A model generated the notes under the pieces. It saw nothing but the letters and a program-made list of their open reading frames with translations. It was not told the DNA's origin and searched no databases. A stretch of 5,611 nucleotides of DNA. Origin: Bacteroidota bacterium. GTDB lineage: Bacteria; Bacteroidota; Rhodothermia; Rhodothermales; UBA10348. The first letter of the stretch is position 1. Every line of letters begins with the position of its first letter. A program made the translations under genes and the position numbers. Where the stretch lies: contig SMXK01000088.1 in assembly GCA_004356265.1 (NCBI GenBank), positions 1 to 5,611 on the forward strand, given 5' to 3'. Shown here piece by piece: positions 1 to 5,163 of the stretch.

Positions 1-69
1 GAATACGAAGTACAATCTTGGGATTCCTGCGTCGACCAGAGTATCCTGCAAGCTACAGTGGCCTTCAAG
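1..69 (-). pseudogene. In-frame continuation of the tyrosine autokinase after the TAG codon; runs off the left edge
   Basis: Directly after the TAG at 72-70, in the same frame, the minus strand is open to the window edge (23 codons) and reads LEGHCSLQDTLVDAG followed by IPRLYFVF. This matches the segment that follows Walker A' in BY-kinases (typically GLxDYL-x-G...L...L...PGI-x-RL-x-V-x-P), in the right order and at the right distance. If the TAG were a tyrosine codon, the junction would read GDLTAYLEG, as in many relatives. The simplest reading is a point nonsense mutation (TAC or TAT to TAG) in a recently intact gene. Suppression or readthrough, or a sequencing error, would restore a full kinase. 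The rest of the gene lies outside the window. Confidence 0.7.
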
Positions 70-522
70 CTAAGCCGTCAGGTCTCCCGCAGGCGGCTGT
101 ACTCCGAGATACTTATGTAAGCTGGACCGACGCAAATCAAGATCGATTAGGTAAACAGTTTGATTGGGCTCCCGCGCGGCACTAATTGCCAGGTTGATCG
201 CTGTAACGGACTTGCCGGCACCGGCATCGGCACTGGTGACGACGATCGAGGACCAATTATTGTCTCTCATCCGACGAATCATGCGCGTTCGCAGCATCTT
301 GTAAGACATCTCAGCCACTTCGTGCACTGAATCTCCAACGATAATTCTGTGACGAGCCAACTCCATCACATCCAAATTGACTTGGGGAATGCCGACCCAC
401 GTGTCGGCCATTGGATCTCGAGTATCCACCTCATCAGCCTCGCGCCTACCAAGATTCGGCCCCCCGTCTGCCCCCAAGCGTAAATCTCGGACCTTTTCCA
501 ATGCTGATTGGATTTTGCTCAT
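70..522 (-). CDS. BY-type tyrosine autokinase of an exopolysaccharide locus, N-terminal part, ended by an in-frame TAG
   Basis: This 150-residue frame encodes the first half of a cytoplasmic P-loop tyrosine autokinase (Wzc C-domain/CapB/CpsD family), which autophosphorylates and cycles with the co-polymerase to control polysaccharide length. Seen: an N-terminus MSKIQSALEKVR like those of PEP-CTERM-locus kinases; SYKMLRTRM at 73-81, resembling the conserved ExYRxLRTN-type oligomerisation segment; a Walker A loop SADAGAGKS at 97-105; and a Walker A' strand LIDLDLRR at 125-132 with Asp127 and Asp129. The Walker B strand and the tyrosine-rich tail, expected further on, are absent from this frame. 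The start ATG (522-520) overlaps the upstream co-polymerase stop as ATGA, and AGGG lies six bases before it, so translation is probably coupled. The frame ends at TAG (72-70) where the family keeps going, and kinase-like sequence continues in frame beyond it. As read, the product would lack essential kinase parts. The family assignment is firm; whether the gene is functional is doubtful. Confidence 0.85.
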   Translation of the reverse strand: MSKIQSALEKVRDLRLGADGGPNLGRREADEVDTRDPMADTWVGIPQVNLDVMELARHRIIVGDSVHEVAEMSYKMLRTRMIRRMRDNNWSSIVVTSADAGAGKSVTAINLAISAAREPNQTVYLIDLDLRRSSLHKYLGVQPPAGDLTA

Positions 523-1955
523 AAAGCACCCTGCACAATGGCAATAGCGAGGCCAACTGCCGTAGTCAAACCGATCGCCTGAAAGCCTAAGTTTGTTGCG
601 AGTATTCGCGAATCCCTAACGTTTCGAATAACCGGGATGATGGCGATCGGCGGTCCGCCGAAAGCGTCAATTACGTCCCGAGACGAACGAACGGTGTTGT
701 CTGAGCTTTCCACTAACAACGAAATGCCGATCCCGCTGCCAAGTGCCAGCATTATTCCCATCAGCATGATCCCAATACGATTAGGATAGAAGGACGTGGT
801 AGGAGTCCTTGGCTTGGAAAGAACCGTGTATCGCTCACCCTTGTCTTCGGCCTCCAAGTTTTGGGCGAGCTCTGCATCGCCGCGTTTCTGCCGGATTTCA
901 CGATACTCACCTAGTGCAAGATCGTAGTCGCGCGTTAGCTCCTGCAACCGCTTTTCAACGTCGGGTGCACGCACTGACCGGTACTGCAATAAAGCGATCC
1001 TCGAAGTGACGGCCGCTTCCTCTTCCATGTCAGCAGCGATCTCACGCTCTACCGCCACAAGCTGTGCAATAACCCGCCGCAGGTCAGGATCCTGTAACTC
1101 TGGATCCCCTCCAACCGCTTCAATTGCGGCGATATTTCGAAGCAGTCTACGAATGGTCGGATGATCATCCGTATAGATTTGTCTAGCCGCTGTCAGCTCA
1201 CTCTTCAATATGGCCAGTTCCGTGCCACCGGCAATCTCATCTCGTTGAACATTGAGCAGATCGCGACGTTCCGTGTTGCTACGGATATCAGCCTGAATGT
1301 CACTAAGATTTCTGTATAATCTCTCAAGGGTTTGCTGATTTCCGCGAACATCATCGGGCAGCAGCCCGCTATTTTCTTGTTTGAACACCGCGATCCGTTG
1401 CTCCAGATCCGTTATCTCTAGTGCAAGTCGGTCTCCTTGCGCATCGAAAAAGCGCTCTGTACCGGCCGCCGACTCGGTACGCGCGCGCCTATTGTCATCG
1501 AGAAAAAGATCGATGACCATATCCGCTATGTCGCGGACTAAAGTGCGATTCTCATAGTCAACATTGACCGAAAATGCGGCACCACCGAGCTCGGGCTCGA
1601 GCGTAATGGGGTTCACCTGCTCCACTGAGATATAGCTGCTTAACTCACTCGCTCTGTCGTCCGGCGGAAGCATATCGAAAAGGCTTAGTTCATCGACGAT
1701 TGGTTGAAGTGACTCCTCAGTCACCACACGCCGCAGTATCAACTCAAGGCGTTGCCCCAAAACTCCGGAAACAGTAGATCGGGCCAACTCTTCTGGTATG
1801 TCTGCTCTTTCAATGACTATGGTCCCAGTTGACCGAAACAGAACTGGCCCACTAAATGCGAGAACGTACGCCACGCTCATGCAGATTGTGATGCACCATA
1901 TGACGATGCGCCAACGACGGCGCATCAATAACAAGAATTCACGGAAATCCGCCAT
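519..1955 (-). CDS. Polysaccharide co-polymerase / chain-length determinant (Wzz/GumC-like) inner-membrane protein
   Basis: The 478-residue protein has the architecture of a polysaccharide co-polymerase, which sits in the inner membrane, projects into the periplasm and sets chain length together with a tyrosine kinase. Seen: a short cytoplasmic N-terminus with MRRRWR before transmembrane helix 1 (about 17-35); a Wzz-type N-terminal region (about 36-150); long charged coiled-coil stretches (about 168-245 and 292-365); the proline-bearing segment before the second helix (KPRTPTTSFYPNR, 381-393); helix 2 (about 392-414); then SSDNTVRSSRDVIDAFGGPP (417-436), the cytosolic segment typical of kinase-partner co-polymerases; and a third hydrophobic helix (about 456-474). 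No Walker motifs are present, so the kinase is a separate protein, encoded just downstream with a 4-bp ATGA overlap. The start ATG at 1955 has AGGGA nine bases upstream (1969-1965); a second AGGGG lies too close. It is not a close match to the XrtA-locus chain-length protein N-terminus as I remember it; a GumC-like subtype fits better. Confidence 0.88.
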   Translation of the reverse strand: MADFREFLLLMRRRWRIVIWCITICMSVAYVLAFSGPVLFRSTGTIVIERADIPEELARSTVSGVLGQRLELILRRVVTEESLQPIVDELSLFDMLPPDDRASELSSYISVEQVNPITLEPELGGAAFSVNVDYENRTLVRDIADMVIDLFLDDNRRARTESAAGTERFFDAQGDRLALEITDLEQRIAVFKQENSGLLPDDVRGNQQTLERLYRNLSDIQADIRSNTERRDLLNVQRDEIAGGTELAILKSELTAARQIYTDDHPTIRRLLRNIAAIEAVGGDPELQDPDLRRVIAQLVAVEREIAADMEEEAAVTSRIALLQYRSVRAPDVEKRLQELTRDYDLALGEYREIRQKRGDAELAQNLEAEDKGERYTVLSKPRTPTTSFYPNRIGIMLMGIMLALGSGIGISLLVESSDNTVRSSRDVIDAFGGPPIAIIPVIRNVRDSRILATNLGFQAIGLTTAVGLAIAIVQGAL

Positions 1956-2086
1956 ATCCCCTAGTCCCTACTATCGGCAGTAAACGCACGACTCCCATTA
2001 TTTGATCTAATGATTCTGGCAATTCCTTGTTCGATGTCGGGGGAAATACAACGAATGTCAGTCTCCCAATCAGATCACGGCCATAT

Positions 2087-2120
2087 CGATCTCTCGGTCT
2101 GAGAATCGTAAGGAGACCGA
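2087..2120. repeat. Two overlapping, mutually exclusive inverted repeats in the predicted co-polymerase leader
   Basis: TCGGTCT (2094-2100) pairs with AGACCGA (2114-2120) across a 13-base loop. Alternatively CGAT-C-TCTC (2087-2095, one bulged C) pairs with GAGAATCG (2101-2108) around a 5-base loop. The two stems share bases, so only one can form at a time. Both are short, and chance formation cannot be excluded. Confidence 0.3.
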
Positions 2121-2146
2121 CGTTCCTGCATGCGGTTACTCAGTAC

Positions 2147-2162
2147 CTTCTCGATCGAGAAG
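2147..2162. repeat. Perfect 16-bp palindrome, possible operator or leader hairpin
   Basis: CTTCTCGATCGAGAAG equals its own reverse complement with no spacer; the flanking bases do not extend the symmetry. It lies about 40 bp inside the transcript predicted from the minus-strand promoter at 2210-2238. It could be a dimeric regulator site or, as RNA, a 6-bp stem with a GATC loop. There is no U-tract after it on either strand, so a Rho-independent terminator is unlikely. Confidence 0.45.
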
Positions 2163-2209
2163 TCCGTGAGGTGATCGCGACAAAACTTCACTCACCCCCT
2201 TAATACTCT

Positions 2210-2238
2210 ATTATATAGGACTTCACCACCAATAAGAA
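2210..2238 (-). promoter_or_regulatory. Candidate sigma-70 promoter for the co-polymerase/kinase operon
   Basis: On the minus strand a perfect -10 hexamer TATAAT (2215-2210) follows a partial -35 hexamer TTCTTA (2238-2233) with a 17-base spacer. Transcription would start near 2203 and leave a leader of roughly 250 nt before the co-polymerase ATG at 1955, covering the inverted repeats at 2087-2162. The -35 matches only three of six consensus positions, and the region is AT-rich, so this is a plausible but unproven promoter. Confidence 0.4.
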
Positions 2239-2524
2239 TCGATATCTACGTGGCCAATACAATCATACTTAATACGGACAATGAGAGCATTCGATCTAGG
2301 ACCGTCGGAAGTCGGAGCACTATACGACCGCTGAGACTACAGCCTTGAATACAAATAACGCTCACTAGTGGTGCGTCAGTCAGTCTTTCGGCTCGACGAG
2401 CGGCACGAACTATCGATGCTCTCTTGTGATTTAACGATCGCCCTAATCGAAAAATACAACCTATTGAAAAGGTAATAATTTGCTATTCTGCGATGTAGTA
2501 TAGGCTTCTAAACTTAAATTTGAC

Positions 2525-2529
2525 GAGGG
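2525..2529 (+). promoter_or_regulatory. Ribosome binding site that decides the export-protein start
   Basis: GAGGG lies five bases before ATG 2535. It overlaps the codons that would follow the alternative TTG start at 2520, which has no purine-rich site upstream (the preceding bases are AACTTAAA). This supports ATG 2535 and puts the signal peptide at the very N-terminus. Confidence 0.65.
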
Positions 2530-2534
2530 TAATC

Positions 2535-3107
2535 ATGAGTCTATGGACCAAAGTTGTAGTTGTATTCATGGTCAGCGTGATTCCGCTGACTGTCTTTTCC
2601 CAAAACACCGGCGAGCCAGACCCTATTGGTTACAAAGTACTACCCGGAGACGAGTTGGAAATTTCAGTCTGGCAGGAGGAGGAGTTGCAGCGCTCGATTA
2701 TTGTTCGGCCGGATGGCCGATTCTCGTTCCCGCTCGTAGGCGACGTTGTTGCGATAGGTAAGACAGTACCGGAGTTGCAAGCGACGCTGGAAAAAGCGCT
2801 AATTAGCTACATCCCTGACATATCAGTTTCGGTGTCAGTCACCAACGTTTATGGCAACAGGATTTACGTCATAGGCCAGATTAATGACCCCGGGTCATTT
2901 GTCGTAAATCCTCGGGTAGATGTCGTGCAAGCGCTGAGTCTCGCGGGCGGGCTGACGCCGTTTGCGGCTGCCAACGATATAATAATCCTTCGACGTGAAA
3001 ACGGCGTTCAGCGTTCAATCGGATTTCGATACAGTGATGTCGAAAAAGGCCGGAATCTTGAACAGAATGTTCTTCTTGAGCCTGGTGATATCGTTGTTGT
3101 TCCATAG
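2535..3107 (+). CDS. Short polysaccharide export protein (OPX/Wza-like, XrtA/PEP-CTERM-locus type)
   Basis: The 190-residue secreted protein belongs to the outer-membrane polysaccharide export family, which forms the exit path for exopolysaccharide. Seen: a Sec signal peptide (about 1-22, cleavage likely near VFS-Q; no lipobox cysteine); a Poly_export domain (about 31-105) beginning YKVLPGDELEISVW, with VRPDGRFSFPLVGD (57-70); then an SLBB domain (about 107-157) with NRIYVIGQINDPGSFVV and QALSLAGGLTPFAAANDI; and the terminal LEPGDIVVVP. Length and the segments FRYSDVEKGRNLEQN and GGLTPFAAANDI are what I recall for PEP-CTERM/XrtA-associated export proteins; it is half the length of Wza and lacks the C-terminal barrel helix. 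The ATG at 2535 is chosen over an in-frame TTG at 2520 because GAGGG (2525-2529) sits five bases before it. It is divergent from the co-polymerase gene and followed by a long gap, so it may be transcribed alone. Confidence 0.92.
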   Translation: MSLWTKVVVVFMVSVIPLTVFSQNTGEPDPIGYKVLPGDELEISVWQEEELQRSIIVRPDGRFSFPLVGDVVAIGKTVPELQATLEKALISYIPDISVSVSVTNVYGNRIYVIGQINDPGSFVVNPRVDVVQALSLAGGLTPFAAANDIIILRRENGVQRSIGFRYSDVEKGRNLEQNVLLEPGDIVVVP

Positions 3108-3262
3108 ATCAGAAGATTTACGCGACTTGGCCATCAACGCAGCGAAGTATGTCGACTTCGAGTCATGCCTGGTTTCGCCGTAGACGAGACATTCGCTTAG
3201 TCGGCCAGGTCGTAAGTCGGATATCGGGACGGCGGTGGCGAATCGAATCGTTGCTCGCCATC

Positions 3263-3274
3263 TTGGGGCCCCAA
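3263..3274. repeat. Perfect 12-bp GC-rich palindrome
   Basis: TTGGGGCCCCAA is its own reverse complement. A short inverted repeat TGGCGA/TCGCCA (3236-3241 and 3255-3260) ends just to its left. No T-tract follows on either strand, so it is not a standard terminator. Its role is unknown and it may be chance. Confidence 0.3.
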
Positions 3275-3499
3275 AATCCTCAATCGACCTGTGCGGACGA
3301 CGGTGCGTGCGGCTTCATATGACTCAAAGGCACGCGCGTTTTATCGATGACTGCAGACCGTTCGACTGGTTCACAGCACTGGTCGTGAATCATGTACTGT
3401 CTATGCCTTGTAGATGTTGCTACATTGTCCAAATAGGATGAAATTAATTCGTCACCGCAATTCGTTCAGAGTTAGACACCACCACCTCATGAACATATC

Positions 3500-3518
3500 G
3501 CAATTATTGTAAAATTGC
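3500..3518. repeat. Inverted repeat GCAATT-N7-AATTGC upstream of the phosphotransferase gene
   Basis: GCAATT (3500-3505) and AATTGC (3513-3518) are perfect inverted halves separated by seven bases, overlapping a possible -35 box (TTGTAA, 3507-3512). A second small symmetry GCCT-AC-AGGC (3517-3526) abuts it. The arrangement would suit a dimeric regulator about 130 bp upstream of the ATG, but the sequence is AT-rich and the arms are short. Confidence 0.3.
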
Positions 3519-3645
3519 CTACAGGCTACATATTTATTGAGCTAAACTTTTGGGTTTCGGACAAATATTAATCTAATCTACAACAGAATTTTCTCCCATC
3601 GGCACGTAGCTGCACCTTTGATACAGCACACAAATCGCTATAACA

Positions 3646-5052
3646 ATGATAAGCACTAGTCACGCCAATCATGAATTCCCGTATGCAGTACTTGTCGCTG
3701 TCCGCCGGGTATCCGCTGCGCTGGTGACGATGGCGGCGCTGTACCTGACGACGCACGCGTACGACACTGTTCTTGATGAGACGTATCAAGCGTTGCTTAT
3801 TATCTCAGGCCTGATAGCTCTGATATTCTTCCCTGGAAAATATACGAATACGGACATCCTTCCGCTCCGTTTTTGGAGTATTTCTCTATCAGTTCTTAGC
3901 CGCTGGTTTCTGCTTATCGGAATTCTATTATTGCTGGCCTACGCGACGAAAACTTCATCGATTTTTTCTCGCCGGGTGCTGTTTACGTGGTTCTTGGTGA
4001 CCCCACCGTTGATCGCGCTTTCAAGGCTTTTGATAGATGTACTTATCTCGCGCTTTCTTACGTCGGCGGGAAACACAAGGCGAGTCGTTATTGCAGGTGC
4101 GGACGAACTCGGCCATGAGCTGGCGTCGAAGATTCAGTCGTGTCCTCAATTGGGTTTGAAAATAGACGGATTCTTCGATGATCGCAGCATTGACCGACTC
4201 GCCAAACGCGCACCGTATTCACTGTTGGGCAACTTGAAGCAATTGCCCGTATACGTACGCGAGCACGGCACTGACCTGATTTTTATTGTTCTGCCGATAC
4301 GCAAAATACAACGCGTCACTGACCTTCTGAATCAACTGCATGACACCACGGCCTCAATTTATTTTGTTCCTGATGTTTTTGTGTTTGACCTCATTCAGTG
4401 CCGCACCAATGATATCGATGGGCTGCCAATCGTTGCTCTCTGCGAGACTCCGTTCCAGGGCACTGAAGGACTGATAAAAGCGATTAGCGATTACGCCATT
4501 GCATCGATCGTGTTGTTGTTGATGAGCCCGATCATGATCGCCATAGCCATCGCCATCAAGCTGACCTCCCCCGGAAGCGTCATTTTTAAGCAACGTCGAT
4601 ATGGCCTCGACGGCCGCGAAATCATCGTTTACAAATTTCGCTCGATGATCGTTTCCGAGGACTCTCATCACGTCAAACAAGCCACTCGAGACGATAAGAG
4701 AGTGACCAGAGTGGGTGCATTCCTTAGAAAGACATCGCTAGATGAATTACCTCAGTTCATCAACGTGCTCCAGGGCCGTATGAGCGTTGTGGGGCCGCGG
4801 CCGCATGCCGTTGCACACAATGAAGAGTACCGGCCGTTGATCAAAGGCTACATGATGCGGCACAAGGTCAACCCTGGCATTACCGGCCTTGCCCAAGTGA
4901 TGGGATACCGCGGCGAAACTGACACCGTTGACGCCATGCAGAAACGCGTGGAATGTGATCTCGAATATTTGCGCAATTGGTCACTTACTCTCGACCTGAA
5001 AATAATCGTTAAAACCATTTTCGTTGTACTGAATGACAAATCCGCTTATTGA
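3646..5052 (+). CDS. wcaJ: Undecaprenyl-phosphate glucose-1-phosphate transferase (WcaJ-type initiating enzyme)
   Basis: The 468-residue polyprenyl glycosyl-phosphate transferase starts exopolysaccharide repeat-unit synthesis by moving a sugar phosphate, probably glucose-1-P from UDP-glucose, to undecaprenyl phosphate at the inner membrane. Seen: four N-terminal membrane helices (about 13-35, 48-63, 81-99, 111-131); a central Rossmann-like domain beginning RRVVIAGADELGHELA (145-160) and running to about 265; a membrane-entering helix with a proline break (281-306, Pro295); then the catalytic domain with KFRSM (330-334), the SLDELPQ motif holding the Asp366-Glu367 dyad, and VVGPRPH (381-387). 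The C-terminal HKVNPGITGLAQVMGYRGET and NWSLTLDLKIIVKT are typical of glucose-specific WcaJ relatives; substrate is inferred from this. Length is normal for the family and all key motifs are present. The ATG at 3646 has no clear Shine-Dalgarno; an in-frame stop at 3619 rules out a longer start. The gene ends 11 bp from a convergent histidine-kinase stop. Confidence 0.93.
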   Translation: MISTSHANHEFPYAVLVAVRRVSAALVTMAALYLTTHAYDTVLDETYQALLIISGLIALIFFPGKYTNTDILPLRFWSISLSVLSRWFLLIGILLLLAYATKTSSIFSRRVLFTWFLVTPPLIALSRLLIDVLISRFLTSAGNTRRVVIAGADELGHELASKIQSCPQLGLKIDGFFDDRSIDRLAKRAPYSLLGNLKQLPVYVREHGTDLIFIVLPIRKIQRVTDLLNQLHDTTASIYFVPDVFVFDLIQCRTNDIDGLPIVALCETPFQGTEGLIKAISDYAIASIVLLLMSPIMIAIAIAIKLTSPGSVIFKQRRYGLDGREIIVYKFRSMIVSEDSHHVKQATRDDKRVTRVGAFLRKTSLDELPQFINVLQGRMSVVGPRPHAVAHNEEYRPLIKGYMMRHKVNPGITGLAQVMGYRGETDTVDAMQKRVECDLEYLRNWSLTLDLKIIVKTIFVVLNDKSAY

Positions 5053-5063
5053 CTGGAATTGAC

Positions 5064-5163
5064 TTAATTCGCAGTTGGCAAGCTTGAAATGAACGTGGTG
5101 CCCTGCCCCTCTTTAGATCGAACCTCCAATTGCTCGCCCAGCGTGCGAGCATTCTCTCGTAGC
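5064..5163 (-). pseudogene. C-terminal remnant of a sensor histidine kinase, cut by the insertion sequence
   Basis: Read on the minus strand from about 5163 to the TAA at 5066-5064, the frame gives LRENARTLGEQLEVRSKEG (codons 5162-5106), then QGTTFISSLPTAN and stop. This is the end of a HATPase_c domain: the pattern A-x-x-LG-x-x-L-x-V-x-S-x-x-G-x-GT-x-F-x-x-x-LP closes many histidine kinases, notably the NarX/DegS-like group. Only about 32 codons remain. The histidine box, N, G1 and F boxes must lie upstream, and there the frame runs into the presumed IS end near 5164 and then into sequence that codes for the transposase in another frame. The remnant is convergent with the phosphotransferase gene (11 bp between stops). 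It is too short for database-style certainty, but the motif is clear. The intact kinase may have regulated this locus; that is inference. Confidence 0.6.

Larger units (their letters stand above)
1956..2534. promoter_or_regulatory. Divergent intergenic region between co-polymerase/kinase and export genes
   Basis: This 579-bp gap separates divergently transcribed genes and should hold promoters for both. I found no convincing coding frame on either strand. It contains a good minus-strand -10 box near 2210, a cluster of inverted repeats at 2087-2162, and an AT-rich end next to the export gene (2448-2520). A weak plus-strand promoter may lie there: TTGAAA at 2464-2469 and TATTCT at 2484-2489, but the 14-base spacer is short. 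No sigma-54 box of normal spacing was seen; a GG...GC pair at 2471-2483 is one base too close. The individual repeats are listed separately. Confidence 0.55.
3108..3645. other. 538-bp gap with no recognisable gene between export and phosphotransferase genes
   Basis: No frame on either strand gives a protein I recognise. The longest plus-strand frame (GTG 3235 to about 3441) has no convincing ribosome site, is rich in Cys, His and Arg, and shows no familiar motif. The left part (3108-3420) is of genic base composition; the right part (3430-3645) is AT-rich and probably holds the promoter of the phosphotransferase gene, for example TTGTAA at 3507-3512 with TATTTA at 3531-3536 (18-base spacer, weak). 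It contains a CGAAGT/ACTTCG stem at 3143-3160, TGGCGA/TCGCCA at 3236-3260, the palindrome at 3263-3274 and an inverted repeat at 3500-3518. It may be a long leader, decayed sequence, or both. Confidence 0.45.

Noticed and set aside
809..1009. Plus-strand frame inside the co-polymerase gene, and similar antisense frames within the phosphotransferase gene (for example 4354-4680).
   Set aside because: They are antisense to well-supported coding sequence and show no protein family features.
2136..2195. Minus-strand 19-codon frame starting GTG right after TAAGGGG, as a possible leader peptide.
   Set aside because: The purine-rich site directly touches the GTG with no spacer, the predicted transcript starts only a few bases upstream, and the peptide has no run of regulatory codons.
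2304..2316. Short tandem GTCGGA repeat (2304-2309 and 2311-2316).
   Set aside because: Two six-base copies are within chance expectation and no further copies follow.
2471..2483. GG...GC pair in an AT-rich stretch before the export gene, as a sigma-54 promoter.
   Set aside because: The spacing is nine bases instead of the required ten and the flanking bases do not match TGGCAC/TTGCA.
3231..3238. GGCGGTGG on the plus strand resembles the RfaH-recruiting ops element GGCGGTAG.
   Set aside because: One mismatch in eight bases is expected several times by chance in a window this size, the position is 400 bp before the next gene, and the rest of the ops pattern is not matched.
3235..3441. Plus-strand 68-codon frame beginning GTG in the gap after the export gene.
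   Set aside because: No ribosome binding site, no recognisable motif and an odd composition rich in Cys, His and Arg; most likely a chance frame.
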